Shown here piece by piece: positions 33,158 through 42,349 of a stretch of 64,000 nt of DNA. Origin of the DNA: Curvibacter gracilis ATCC BAA-807 (lineage in GTDB: Bacteria > Pseudomonadota > Gammaproteobacteria > Burkholderiales > Burkholderiaceae_C); contig NZ_KI912466.1 of the NCBI RefSeq assembly GCF_000518645.1, positions 121,792 through 185,791 on the forward strand. Direction: 5' to 3'. The translations under genes and the position numbers were made by a program. Below the pieces are notes generated by a model. The model had not been told where the DNA came from. It made no database searches and worked only from the letters and a program-made list of their open reading frames with translations. Positions within the stretch are counted from its first letter, which is position 1. The number at the start of each line of letters is the position of its first letter.

Positions 33158-34927
33158 ATGGCCCTCACCCTTGCCGAATTCAACACCGCCCCCGCCGAGC
33201 AAGCCCTGCAATGGCTCGATGGCCTGTACGAGCACTCACCCTGGATCGTCGAGCGCGTGCTGCCGCAGCGCCCTTTCCAGTCGCTGGCCCAGCTCAAGCA
33301 CGCGCTGACCCAGGTCGTCAGCCAGTCCGGGCGCGACGCCCAGTTGGGCCTGATCCGTGCCCACCCCGAGCTGGCGGGCAAGGCCATGGTCAGCAAGAGC
33401 CTGACCGCCGAGTCCACCAACGAACAGGGCAAGGCCGGCCTGACAGACTGCACACCCGAAGAGTTCGCCCGCATCCAGCAGCTCAATGCCGACTACAACG
33501 CGCGCTTCGGCTTCCCCTTCATCCTGGCCGTGCGCGGCCCGCGTGGCCTGGGCCTCAACCGACACGAGATCATCGAGACCTTTGAGCGCCGGCTGCACAA
33601 CCACCCCGACTTCGAGCTGGCCGAGTGCCTGCGCAACATCCACCGCATCGCCGAGATCCGCCTGAACGACAAGTTCGGCGTCGAGCCGGTGCAGGGCAAC
33701 CTGGTGTGGGACTGGCAAGAAAAGCTCGCCCAGCACTCCGACCCCGGCTTTGCCGAGCTGGGCCAGCTCACCGTCACCTACCTGACCGACGCCCACCGGG
33801 CCTGCGCCCAGCGCATCGCCCACTGGATGCGCGAAGCCGGCTTTGACGAGGTCGGCATCGATGCCGTGGGCAATGTGGTGGGCCGCTACCACCCGGCCAC
33901 GGCCGGTGCCCGCTACCTGATGACGGGGTCGCACTACGACACAGTGCGCAACGGCGGCAAGTACGACGGGCGCCTGGGCATCTTCGTGCCCATGGCCTGC
34001 GTGCAGCAGCTCAAGGCACAAGGCCGCCGCCTGCCCTTCGGGCTGGAGGTGGTGGGCTTTGCCGAAGAGGAAGGCCAGCGTTACAAGGCCACCTTCCTGG
34101 GCTCGGGCGCGCTGATCGGCGACTTCAAGCCCGAATGGCTGGACCAGCAGGACGCCGACGGCATCACCATGCGCGAGGCCATGCAGCACGCCGGCCTGTG
34201 CATCGATGACATCCCCAAGCTCCAGCGTGACCCGGCCGCCTACCTGGGCTTCATCGAGGTGCACATCGAACAAGGCCCGGTGCTCAACGAGAAGGACCTG
34301 CCCCTGGGCGTGGTCACCTCGATCAACGGCAGCGTGCGCTACCTCGGTGAAGTGATCGGCACGGCCAGCCACGCCGGCACCACCCCCATGGACCGGCGCC
34401 GCGATGCCGCCACCGCGGTGGCCGAACTGGCGCTGTATGTGGAGAAGCGGGCCGCCCAGGACGGCGACTCGGTGGGCACCATCGGCCAGCTGCAGGTGCC
34501 CAACGGCTCGATCAACGTGGTGCCGGGGCGCTGCAAGTTCTCGCTCGACCTGCGCGCCCCCAACGACGCCCAGCGTGACGCGCTGGCCCGCGATGTGCTG
34601 GCCGAGCTGGCCGCCCTGTGCGAACGCCGCGGCCTGCGCTACACCCTCGAAGAGACCATGCGTGCCGCCGCCGCCCCCAGTGCCCCGGCGCTGCAGCAGC
34701 GCTGGGAGGCCGCCGTCAGCGCCCTGGGCCTGCCGGTGTTCCGCATGCCCAGCGGGGCCGGCCACGACGCCATGAAGCTGCACGAGGTGATGCCCCAGGC
34801 CATGCTGTTCGTGCGCGGCCTGAACTCGGGCATCAGCCACAACCCGCTCGAATCGAGCACCAATGAAGACATGCAGCTGGCGGTGGACGCCTTCGCCCAT
34901 GTCCTGAACCACTTCACCGCCGTCTGA
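33158..34927 (+). CDS. Fused OHCU decarboxylase and allantoate amidohydrolase
   Basis: A 589-residue two-domain protein. Residues 1 to about 170 are a complete UraD (OHCU decarboxylase): SGRDAQLGLIRAHPELAGK carries the catalytic His at 69, and the domain ends near NDKFG. It converts OHCU to S-allantoin. Residues about 180-585 are an M20-type allantoate amidohydrolase (AllC/hydantoinase-carbamoylase group), with metal motifs GSHYDTV near 256, EEEGQRY near 304 and HIEQGP near 368. It releases ammonia and carbon dioxide from allantoate. The two activities are not consecutive, since PuuE acts between them. The start at 33158 follows the puuE stop by two bases and matches UraD N-termini. Confidence 0.92.
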   Translation: MALTLAEFNTAPAEQALQWLDGLYEHSPWIVERVLPQRPFQSLAQLKHALTQVVSQSGRDAQLGLIRAHPELAGKAMVSKSLTAESTNEQGKAGLTDCTPEEFARIQQLNADYNARFGFPFILAVRGPRGLGLNRHEIIETFERRLHNHPDFELAECLRNIHRIAEIRLNDKFGVEPVQGNLVWDWQEKLAQHSDPGFAELGQLTVTYLTDAHRACAQRIAHWMREAGFDEVGIDAVGNVVGRYHPATAGARYLMTGSHYDTVRNGGKYDGRLGIFVPMACVQQLKAQGRRLPFGLEVVGFAEEEGQRYKATFLGSGALIGDFKPEWLDQQDADGITMREAMQHAGLCIDDIPKLQRDPAAYLGFIEVHIEQGPVLNEKDLPLGVVTSINGSVRYLGEVIGTASHAGTTPMDRRRDAATAVAELALYVEKRAAQDGDSVGTIGQLQVPNGSINVVPGRCKFSLDLRAPNDAQRDALARDVLAELAALCERRGLRYTLEETMRAAAAPSAPALQQRWEAAVSALGLPVFRMPSGAGHDAMKLHEVMPQAMLFVRGLNSGISHNPLESSTNEDMQLAVDAFAHVLNHFTAV

Positions 34928-34931
34928 CACC

Positions 34932-36206
34932 ATGACCGAAGCACACAACACCGCTCTCGACACCGCCCCTTCCGCCGCAGCGTACGCCGCCCTCGACGCC
35001 TGGATCGACGCCCACTTCGACGACGAAGTGCGCTTTCTGCAGGCCCTGGTACAGGTGCCCACCGACACCCCGCCCGGCAACAACGCCCCACACGCCGAGC
35101 GCACGGCCGAGCTGCTGCAGGCCTTCGGCTACGACGCCGAAAAGCACCCCGTGCCCGCCGCCGAGGTGCAGGCCTACGGCATGCAGAGCATCACCAACCT
35201 GATCGTGCGCCGCCCCTTCGGCCCGGCCGGCAGTGGCCGCACCATCGCGCTCAACGCCCACGGCGACGTGGTGCCCCCGGGCGAGGGCTGGACCCACGAC
35301 CCCTATGGCGCCGAGATCGTGGACGGCAAGATGTATGGCCGCGCCACGGCCGTCAGCAAGAGCGATTTCGCGAGTTTCACCTTCGCCCTGCGTGCCCTCG
35401 AGGCCGTGGCCCGCCCCAGCCAGGGGGCGGTGGAACTGCACTTCACCTACGACGAAGAATTTGGCGGCGAACTGGGCCCGGGCTGGCTGCTGAAGAACCA
35501 GCTGACAAAGCCCGACCTGATGGTGGCGGCCGGCTTCTCGCACGAGGTGGTCACCGCGCACAACGGCTGCCTGCAGATGGAAGTGACCGTGCACGGCAAG
35601 ATGGCCCATGCCGCCGTGCCCCACACCGGGGTCGATGCGCTGCAAGGCGCGGTGCACATCCTGAACGCCTTGTATACCCAGAACACCGAATACCAAAAGG
35701 TGAGCTCGCAGGTGGCCGGCATCAACCACCCCTACCTGAATGTGGGCCGCATCGAAGGCGGCACCAACACCAATGTGGTGCCGGGCAAGGTGATGTTCAA
35801 ACTGGACCGCCGCATGATCCCCGAAGAGAACCCGGTCGAGGTCGAAGCCCGCATCCGCCAGGTGATCGAGCAGGCCGCGGCCGAGCGTCCCGGCATCAGC
35901 GTCGAGATCAAGCGCCTGCTGCTGGCCCGCTCGATGACCCCGCTGGCCGGCAACAAACCCCTGGTGGACGCCATCCAGCAACACGCCAAGGCGGTGCTGG
36001 GTGAAGACGTGCCCGCCGTGGGCACGCCGCTCTACACCGACGTCCGCCTTTACGTGGAGCGCGGCATCCCCGGCGTGATCTACGGCGCCGGCCCGCGCAC
36101 CGTGCTCGAATCGCACGCCAAGCGCGCCGACGAACGCCTGGATCTGAACGACCTGCGCGCCGCCACCAAGGTGGTGGCCCGGGCCCTGAGCGACCTGCTG
36201 GCTTGA
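34932..36206 (+). CDS. M20-family metallohydrolase (ArgE/DapE type)
   Basis: A 424-residue M20 peptidase-family hydrolase distinct from the allantoate amidohydrolase just upstream. Metal motifs are LNAHGDVVPPG near residue 105, with the second metal region GRATAVSKSDFAS, and FTYDEEFGGE near 172. The dimerisation domain lies at about 215-330. It starts four bases after the fusion gene and is clearly in the same operon. Because no ureidoglycolate lyase or ureidoglycine aminohydrolase is seen in the window, this enzyme may process a ureide or N-carbamoyl intermediate. That is inference; a general deacylase or dipeptidase is also possible. Confidence 0.87.
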   Translation: MTEAHNTALDTAPSAAAYAALDAWIDAHFDDEVRFLQALVQVPTDTPPGNNAPHAERTAELLQAFGYDAEKHPVPAAEVQAYGMQSITNLIVRRPFGPAGSGRTIALNAHGDVVPPGEGWTHDPYGAEIVDGKMYGRATAVSKSDFASFTFALRALEAVARPSQGAVELHFTYDEEFGGELGPGWLLKNQLTKPDLMVAAGFSHEVVTAHNGCLQMEVTVHGKMAHAAVPHTGVDALQGAVHILNALYTQNTEYQKVSSQVAGINHPYLNVGRIEGGTNTNVVPGKVMFKLDRRMIPEENPVEVEARIRQVIEQAAAERPGISVEIKRLLLARSMTPLAGNKPLVDAIQQHAKAVLGEDVPAVGTPLYTDVRLYVERGIPGVIYGAGPRTVLESHAKRADERLDLNDLRAATKVVARALSDLLA

Positions 36207-37033
36207 ACGCCGAGCCTGCAGAACACCCACAGCCGCTCACCGTGCTGTGGCGCGACGAGCACCTGGTGGCCGTCTACAAGCCGGCAGGCTGGCTGGTGCA
36301 CCGCACCGGGCTGGACGCTGGCGAGACCCGTTTCGTGATGCAGGCCCTGCGCGACCAACTGGGCCAGCACGTGTTCCCGGTGCACCGGCTCGACAAGGGC
36401 ACCTGCGGCGTGCTGGTGATGGCGCTGCACAGCGAGGCGGCTCGGGCCCTGTCGCAATCCTTCGAGGCCCACCGCACGCGCAAGCATTACCTGGCCGTGG
36501 TGCGGGGCTGGGCGTCGCAGGCCATCGAGGTCGACCACGCGCTGCGCCCCGACGATGCCCCGCCCGACGCCCCCGTGCAGGAGGCCCACACCCGTTTCGA
36601 GCGCCTGGCCACGCTGGCCCTGCCGCCCGAGCCTGGCCGGCCGCCGGCCGACCCGCGCTACCCGGCCAGCCGCCTGTCCCTGGTGCAGGCCTGGCCCAGC
36701 ACCGGGCGGCGCCACCAGATCCGCCGCCACCTCAAGCACCTGGCCCACCCCATCATCGGCGACGCCACCCACGGCAAGGGCCCGGTCAACCGCTGGTGGG
36801 CCGAGCGCCTGGGCCTGCAGCGCCTGTGGCTGCACGCCGCCACCCTGGACATCCCCCACCCCCTGAGCGGCGAGTGGCTGAGCTTCTCCAGCGGGCTGCT
36901 CCAGCCGGGGCCGGGCACCGAGCAGCCCCCACCGCCGGATCTGCTCGATTGGCGGGCCTTGCGGCAACACCCGGCCTGGCAGGCTGACGCGCCGGCCCCC
37001 CTCAGCCCGGACACCTGTGAGACAAGGACCTGA
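36203..37033 (+). CDS. truC: RluA-family pseudouridine synthase, TruC-like
   Basis: A 276-residue pseudouridine synthase. The catalytic motif HRLDKGTCGVLVMAL (about residues 62-76) contains the essential Asp. The HxIRRHLKHLAHPIIGD stretch near 175 is the standard RluA-family signature. Short proteins of this type with the sequence VYKPAGWLVHRTGLD are usually TruC, which modifies U65 of tRNA-Ile and tRNA-Asp. The start appears to be TTG at 36203, overlapping the M20 stop by four bases; GTG at 36242 is an alternative. Its place at the end of a ureide operon looks accidental to its tRNA role. Confidence 0.88.
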   Translation: MNAEPAEHPQPLTVLWRDEHLVAVYKPAGWLVHRTGLDAGETRFVMQALRDQLGQHVFPVHRLDKGTCGVLVMALHSEAARALSQSFEAHRTRKHYLAVVRGWASQAIEVDHALRPDDAPPDAPVQEAHTRFERLATLALPPEPGRPPADPRYPASRLSLVQAWPSTGRRHQIRRHLKHLAHPIIGDATHGKGPVNRWWAERLGLQRLWLHAATLDIPHPLSGEWLSFSSGLLQPGPGTEQPPPPDLLDWRALRQHPAWQADAPAPLSPDTCETRT

Positions 37034-37102
37034 CCGGCGGATCATGCAGGGCGATAACATGCAGGTCACGTTGACACCCCCTGATCTGCCCCACACCGCT
37101 TC

Positions 37103-37843
37103 ATGACCTACGCCCCCCTGTCCCTGCGCCTGAGCGGCGCCAGCAACTTCCGTGACCTGGGGCGCTACCCTGCCCGGGGTGGCCGGGCCATGCGCCCCGG
37201 CCGCATCTACCGCTCGGATCATCTGGCCCACCTCACGCCCGAGGACCAGGCCCGCTTGCAGGCCCTGGGGGTCACGCGCACGGTCGATTTCCGGGGCCTG
37301 GGCGAACGCGCCGCGCTGGCCTACGAGCTGCCCGGCGTGCAGCAGCACGCGCTCTCCATCGAGCCCACGGTGGTGCAACGCGCCAAGGCCTTGCAAGAGA
37401 GCGGCCAGCAACTCACGCCCGAGCATGCCGCCGAGCTGATGGAGCAGACCTACCGCGATTTCGTGCTGCACAACTCGCCCCGTTTTGCCGAACTGTTCCG
37501 GCTGCTGCTGGAAAGCGACCAGCCCCTGGTCTTCCACTGCACCGCCGGCAAGGACCGCACCGGCTTTGCCGCGGCCCTGATCCTGCACGCACTGGGCGTG
37601 GAGCGCCCCGTCGTGCTGCACGACTACCTGCTGACCAACGAGCTTTACCAACGCCCCACCGGCCTGATCGGGCAAGGCCCCGAAGAGGTGATGCAGGTGA
37701 TCTGGCGGGTGCAGCAGAGCTTTCTGGACGCCGCCCTGGACACGGTGCAGCAGCACCACGGCGGCCTGACACCGTATCTGCAGGACGTGCTCGGCGTGGG
37801 CCCGGCTGAAGTGCGCCAGCTCGAATCGCTCTACCTGCTCTGA
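37103..37843 (+). CDS. Tyrosine phosphatase-like protein (CX5R family)
   Basis: A 246-residue protein of the bacterial Tyr/Ser phosphatase family (Y_phosphatase3-like). The N-terminal NFRDLGRYP and the active-site loop HCTAGKDRTG (about residues 145-154, with nucleophilic Cys and Arg) are intact. Such enzymes dephosphorylate phosphotyrosine or phosphoinositides in vitro; the natural substrate here is unknown. No signal peptide is visible. It lies 69 bases after truC on the same strand and may be the last gene of that transcript. Confidence 0.86.
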   Translation: MTYAPLSLRLSGASNFRDLGRYPARGGRAMRPGRIYRSDHLAHLTPEDQARLQALGVTRTVDFRGLGERAALAYELPGVQQHALSIEPTVVQRAKALQESGQQLTPEHAAELMEQTYRDFVLHNSPRFAELFRLLLESDQPLVFHCTAGKDRTGFAAALILHALGVERPVVLHDYLLTNELYQRPTGLIGQGPEEVMQVIWRVQQSFLDAALDTVQQHHGGLTPYLQDVLGVGPAEVRQLESLYLL

Positions 37844-38064
37844 GCGGAAGGCATCGGCGGGCGCCAGCCCGTCGGCCACGCCCCGCCGCCCCCACGCCTC
37901 AGCCGGCCCCTGTTCGGTCCGGGCCGCACCATGTCAGCCCAGAACACAGAGGCGCCGCGCCAAATCGGTGCAGCCAGCCTCGAAACTCCCCTTTTCGGTG
38001 CCTGGACACCGCTGCAGCCCGCGTGAAAACCCTGTATTCATGGGCACGACTTTTGCCTACATTG

Positions 38065-38076
38065 CTTGCATACAAG
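38065..38076. promoter_or_regulatory. GntR-like near-palindrome upstream of the DctA gene
   Basis: CTTGCATACAAG resembles the TTGTATACAA class of GntR/FCD operators and the TGTATACA sites found elsewhere in the window, with one mismatched pair. It lies about 40 bases before the DctA ATG, within the expected promoter. Whether either local GntR protein binds it is unknown. Confidence 0.3.
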
Positions 38077-38114
38077 ATTTGCAAACCACATCTCTTTCCA
38101 ACCTTGGAGCAGCC

Positions 38115-39395
38115 ATGTCACGCATTTACAAATCCCTCTTCGGCCAGGTGGTTCTGGCCCTGGTGGTCGGCGTCATCGTCGGCCTGATCTGGCCGGAACA
38201 GGCCGTCAAACTCAAACCCCTGGGCGACGGCTTCATCAAGCTGATCAAGATGCTCATCCCCTTCATCGTCTTCGGCGTGGTGGTGCATGGCATTGCCGGC
38301 ACGGGCGACCTCAAGCGGGTGGGCCGGGTGGGCGTCAAGGCCCTGATCTATTTCGAGGTGGTCACCGGCATCGCCCTGGTGCTGGGCCTGGTGCTGGCCT
38401 GGGTGTTCCAGCCCGGCGCGGGCATGAACATCGACCCCAGCACGCTCGACGGCTCGGCGCTCGCGTCCTACAAAGAGAACGCAGGCAAGCTCACCGGCGG
38501 CGGCTTCACCGAGTTTGCGCTGCGCCTGATCCCGACCACGGCCCTCAGCGGCTTTGTGACCGGCGACGTGATGCAGGTGCTGCTGGTGGCCATCCTGTTC
38601 GGCTGCGCCCTGGCCCTGCTGGGCCCCAAAGGCCAGCGCATCACCTCGCTGATCGACGACCTGTCGCATGCCCTGTTCAAGACCATGGGCCTGCTGATCC
38701 GCCTGGCCCCGCTGGGCGTGCTGGGCGCCATCGCCTTCACCGTGGGCAAGTACGGCATCGGCTCGCTCAAGCAACTGGGCATGCTGGTGGCGCTGTTCTT
38801 CGGCGCCACCCTGTTCTTCGTGGTGGTGGTGCTGGGTCTGATCATGCGCGTGTCGGGCTTCAGCCTGTTCAAGCTGCTGCGCTACCTGCGCGAAGAGCTG
38901 ATGGTGGTGTTTGCCACCACCTCCTCGGACAGCGTGCTGCCGCAGATCATGGCCAAGCTCAAGGCCATGGGCATCCGGGACTCGACCGTGGGCCTGGTGA
39001 TCCCCACTGGCTATTCCTTCAACCTGGACGCCTTCTCGATCTACATCACGCTGGCCGCCGTCTTCATTGCCCAAGCCACCAACACCCCGATCTCCACCGC
39101 CGATCTGTTGGCCATCCTGGCCATCTCGCTGGTCACCTCCAAGGGCGCGCACGGTGTTCCGGGCTCGGCCATCGTGGTGCTGGCCGCCACCCTGCAAGCC
39201 ATTCCGGCCATCCCGGCGATCGGGCTGGTGCTGGTGCTGTCGGTGGACTGGTTCATGGGCATTGCCCGCGCCCTGGGCAACCTGATCGGCAACTGTGTGG
39301 CCACCGTGGCGATTGCCGCCTGGGAAGGCGACATCGATCGCGAGCGGGCCCACGCGGTGCTGGACGGCCGCACCAGCGGCACCTCGGCCGACTGA
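38115..39395 (+). CDS. dctA: DctA-family dicarboxylate/amino-acid:cation symporter
   Basis: A 426-residue secondary carrier of the DAACS family (DctA/GltP). About eight membrane helices plus two re-entrant loops are expected. The serine-rich loop VVFATTSSDSVLPQIMAKL near residue 270 and the NLDAFSIY motif near 300 match the substrate and sodium sites of the family. It would import C4-dicarboxylates such as malate or succinate, or acidic amino acids. GGAG lies six bases before the ATG at 38115. DctA is more likely than glutamate carriers by overall style, and the nearby malic enzyme would use its product. Confidence 0.85.
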   Translation: MSRIYKSLFGQVVLALVVGVIVGLIWPEQAVKLKPLGDGFIKLIKMLIPFIVFGVVVHGIAGTGDLKRVGRVGVKALIYFEVVTGIALVLGLVLAWVFQPGAGMNIDPSTLDGSALASYKENAGKLTGGGFTEFALRLIPTTALSGFVTGDVMQVLLVAILFGCALALLGPKGQRITSLIDDLSHALFKTMGLLIRLAPLGVLGAIAFTVGKYGIGSLKQLGMLVALFFGATLFFVVVVLGLIMRVSGFSLFKLLRYLREELMVVFATTSSDSVLPQIMAKLKAMGIRDSTVGLVIPTGYSFNLDAFSIYITLAAVFIAQATNTPISTADLLAILAISLVTSKGAHGVPGSAIVVLAATLQAIPAIPAIGLVLVLSVDWFMGIARALGNLIGNCVATVAIAAWEGDIDRERAHAVLDGRTSGTSAD

Positions 39396-39463
39396 TGCCC
39401 CCGGTCTGATGATCCAGGACAGATGCCCAAGCTCTGCCTGCCGCCGGCCCTACTGGGCCTGGC

Positions 39464-39486
39464 GCCACCCGGCGAAGGCGGGTGGC
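39464..39486 (+). terminator. Hairpin after the DctA gene
   Basis: A perfect 8-bp stem (GCCACCCG / CGGGTGGC) with a 7-base loop lies 68 bases after the stop. There is no U-run, so intrinsic termination is uncertain. Confidence 0.4.
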
Positions 39487-39545
39487 TTCAGACCGTCATA
39501 CAGCGCCAGTAAAGTCGGCCCCCTCCCCACACCGAAGTTCTCCCC

Positions 39546-41411
39546 ATGCTGAGTTCCCTGCGCACCAAACTGCTGCTGATCACGACCCTGTCGGTCGTGG
39601 TGGCCTTGAGCCTCACAGGCGCCATCACCTATGTCCTGCTACACGCCAGCATCACCCAGACCGCAGCGCAGCAACTGAGCGCGGCCAGCGAAGGCAACGG
39701 CATGGCCATCGACCTGTGGGTGGCCGCCAAGACCACCTCCGTGCAGGCCGCCGCCAACGCGGTGCAGCATGGCGACCCGCAGGGCATCGTGCTGCACATG
39801 AACAAGGCCGGTGGCTTTCCGGTGACCACCGTGGGCTGGACCGACAAGAGCTACGTCTCCAGCAGCTCCACCACCCCCGCCAATTACGACCCGACCGGCC
39901 GCCCCTGGTACAAGGCCGCCGCCCAGGCCGGCAAGCTGGTGGTCACACCCCCCTATGCCGACGCCTCGACCGGGGTGGCTTTTGTGTCCTTTGCCGCACC
40001 GATGCTGCGCGACGGCGCACTGGCCGGGGTGGTCAGCGGCGCCGTGCCCCTGGACGGCGTGCGCCAGGTGGTGAACGCCGTGCACCCGACGCCCAACAGC
40101 CTGGCGATCCTGGTCACCCGCAGCGGCCAGTTGCTGGCCCACGCCGATGCCAAGCTGACCCTGAAGCCCGCCTCGGAGCTGTCTCCGGCCTTGGCCGGCG
40201 ACTCGCTGGCCAAGCTGCTCAGCGCCACCACCCCGCAGGAGGTGGAACTCGGCGGCGTCAGCAAGCTGCTGCAGGCGCGCGCCATCCAGGGTACCGACTG
40301 GTACCTGATCGTGGCGCTCGACAAGGCCGACGCCACCCAGGCCCTGGGCGAGGTGTCGCGCGGCGTGCTGCTGGCCACCCTGGTGCTGGCCCTGCTGGCC
40401 GCGGCAATGAGCTCGGTCTTCACGGCCCGAGCGTTCCGCCGGCTGGCCCAGGTGCGCGACGCCATGGCCGACATCAGCTCCGGTGGCGGCGACCTGACGC
40501 AGCGCCTGCCCATCTCGGGGCAGGACGAGGTGGCCCAGGTGGCCCGCTCCTTCAACACCTTCGTCGACAAGATGGCGGTGGTGCTGCGCGACATCCGCCA
40601 GGGCGCCGAATCGGTGCGCCTGGCCAGCGACGAGATCCGCAACGGCAACCACGACCTGTCCAGCCGCACCGAAGGCGCGGCCAGCAGCCTGGAGCAGACC
40701 TCGGCCGCCCTGGTGCAGCTGACCGCCAGCGTCCAGCAGTCGGCGGAAGCCACGGTGCGTGCCACCCAGCTGGCCAGCGAGGCCAGCCAGGCCGCAGCCA
40801 AAGGCGGTGAGGTGGTGGCCGGCGCCGTCAGCACCATGGACGAGATCAACCAGTCGTCCGCCCGCATCAGCGACATCATCGGTGTGATCGACGGCATTGC
40901 CTTCCAGACCAACATCCTGGCCCTGAATGCGGCCGTCGAGGCCGCCCGCGCCGGCGAAAACGGCCGCGGCTTTGCCGTGGTGGCGGCCGAGGTGCGCAGC
41001 CTGGCGCAACGCAGCGCCACCGCCGCCAAGGAAATCAAGGGCCTGATCAGCACCTCGGAAGAGCGCGTCAGCACCGGCACCCAGCGTGTGCAGGCCGTGG
41101 GCCAGACCATGGACACCATCATGGACAGCATCCGCCGCGTCAGCCAGTTGATCGGAGAGATCAATGGCGCCATGCACGAGCAAAGCAATGGCATCGGCCA
41201 GATCAGCCAGGCGGTCGCCGAAATGGACCGCTCCACGCAGCAAAATGCGGCCCTGGTCGAAGAATCGGCCGCTGCCGCGTCGGTGCTCAACGACCAGGCC
41301 CACCACCTGGCCCAGGCCGTCGGCGCCTTCAAGCTGGGCGATGCGCCCCTGCCGGGCACAGCGCTTGCAGGACCTTCGGCATCGACCTTCACCGCACCTC
41401 GCCTGCACTGA
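39546..41411 (+). CDS. Methyl-accepting chemotaxis protein with dCache sensor
   Basis: A 621-residue chemoreceptor. Membrane helices near residues 8-30 and 275-297 enclose a large periplasmic dCache_1-type sensor (about 35-270). The segment [12 protein letters not shown] (about 115-126) has the Y-x4-R-x-W-Y arrangement seen in amino-acid-binding dCache receptors such as PctA. HAMP and a full signalling domain follow, with the E-AARAGE hairpin core. It is 20 bases upstream of a GntR regulator gene and shares its direction, which is unusual for a chemoreceptor. An amino acid or amine ligand is suggested by the motif; a purine ligand is suggested only by the neighbours. Confidence 0.92.
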   Translation: MLSSLRTKLLLITTLSVVVALSLTGAITYVLLHASITQTAAQQLSAASEGNGMAIDLWVAAKTTSVQAAANAVQHGDPQGIVLHMNKAGGFPVTTVGWTDKSYVSSSSTTPANYDPTGRPWYKAAAQAGKLVVTPPYADASTGVAFVSFAAPMLRDGALAGVVSGAVPLDGVRQVVNAVHPTPNSLAILVTRSGQLLAHADAKLTLKPASELSPALAGDSLAKLLSATTPQEVELGGVSKLLQARAIQGTDWYLIVALDKADATQALGEVSRGVLLATLVLALLAAAMSSVFTARAFRRLAQVRDAMADISSGGGDLTQRLPISGQDEVAQVARSFNTFVDKMAVVLRDIRQGAESVRLASDEIRNGNHDLSSRTEGAASSLEQTSAALVQLTASVQQSAEATVRATQLASEASQAAAKGGEVVAGAVSTMDEINQSSARISDIIGVIDGIAFQTNILALNAAVEAARAGENGRGFAVVAAEVRSLAQRSATAAKEIKGLISTSEERVSTGTQRVQAVGQTMDTIMDSIRRVSQLIGEINGAMHEQSNGIGQISQAVAEMDRSTQQNAALVEESAAAASVLNDQAHHLAQAVGAFKLGDAPLPGTALAGPSASTFTAPRLH

Positions 41412-41431
41412 CCCCGAAACTCCAGGACCCC

Positions 41432-42121
41432 ATGAGCAGCTCCCAGACCGAAATCGCACAACAGGTGGTCGAATCCATCCTGGCCCAGAAGCTGGCCCCC
41501 GGCGAACGCCTGGGTGAACAAGCCCTGGCAGACCTCTTCGGCGTCAGCCGCACCCTGGTGCGCGAGGCGCTGATGCAGCTGCAGGCACGTGGCTTTGTGG
41601 AGGTGCGATCGCGGCGCGGCTGGTACGTGGTGGAGCCCTCGGTGGAAGACGCGCGCGATGCGTTCTCGGCGCGCCGCATCGTGGAAGCCGGCATCCTGGC
41701 CAGCGCGGGCGACGAAGGTCGCCCCCTGCAGGCCGTGACACGGCGCCTGCGCCAGCACATCGCCGACGAGAAAAGCGCCATCGACGGCGCCGATGCGGCG
41801 GCCCGCGCCTTTCTGTTGGCCGACTTCCATGTCTGCCTGGCCGAAAGCATGGGCCACCGCAGCCTCACCGACGTGTTGCGCGACCTGACCGCCCGCACCA
41901 CGCTGGCCGCCTCGCTGTACCAGTCGCGCCACGAAGCCAGCCAGTCGTGCCAGGAGCACGAGGCCATCGTCGAGGCCATCGAAGCCGGCGATCTGCCCCT
42001 GGCTCGCGACCGTCTGTTGGCCCACATCGGCCATGTGGAGGAAGCCTTGCGCCCCGACACGCCGCGCATCCACGACCGGCTGCGCGATTCGCTGAGCCCG
42101 GTGCAGCGCACGCCGGGCTGA
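41432..42121 (+). CDS. GntR-family (FCD) regulator, second paralogue
   Basis: A 229-residue GntR/FCD regulator. The winged helix includes FGVSRTLVREALMQLQARGF and the FCD domain contains DFHVCLAES and CQEHEAIVEAIEAGD. It resembles the regulator at 31482-32156 across its whole length. It follows the dCache chemoreceptor by 20 bases and precedes the NCS2 permease, whose promoter carries a TGTATACA half-palindrome. It may bind that site, its own operon promoter, or compete with the first paralogue. Its ligand is unknown. Confidence 0.9.
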   Translation: MSSSQTEIAQQVVESILAQKLAPGERLGEQALADLFGVSRTLVREALMQLQARGFVEVRSRRGWYVVEPSVEDARDAFSARRIVEAGILASAGDEGRPLQAVTRRLRQHIADEKSAIDGADAAARAFLLADFHVCLAESMGHRSLTDVLRDLTARTTLAASLYQSRHEASQSCQEHEAIVEAIEAGDLPLARDRLLAHIGHVEEALRPDTPRIHDRLRDSLSPVQRTPG

Positions 42122-42242
42122 TCGTCCCAACAAGCCCGCCCAGCCCCTCACCGGGGTTGTCCGGGGCTTGTCCATGAGTTCTGGCCTGCTTCTTGCAGGC
42201 TGCTGGCGCTCGGGTTTTCACTGAGCTTCGCACGGATCGGTC

Positions 42243-42255
42243 TGTATACACTTTT
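42243..42255. promoter_or_regulatory. TGTATACA operator upstream of the NCS2 permease
   Basis: TGTATACACTTTT reproduces the core and right half of the perfect operator at 31440-31457; the left flank (GGTC) is not conserved. It lies about 95-107 bases before the permease ATG, in the 228-base gap after the second GntR gene. Confidence 0.6.
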
Positions 42256-42349
42256 CACATACAACTATGTGCACGAAGTGCGCAGGTCCCCCGCGCGGCG
42301 GTCTCAGGTTCACCACGTTCCGCCCCTTCCAGCCCTCAAGGAAATCAGC

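Noticed and set aside
38118-39353. Long open frame antisense to the DctA gene (and similar long frames antisense to maeB, xdhB, urtB and others)
   Set aside because: Low-complexity His/Gln/Gly/Ala-rich translations mirror the GC-biased third codon positions of the real gene; no family features.
39546-41411. Firm assignment as a purine chemoreceptor
   Set aside because: The sensor has the amino-acid-type Y-x4-R-x-W-Y string; genomic context alone is not enough.
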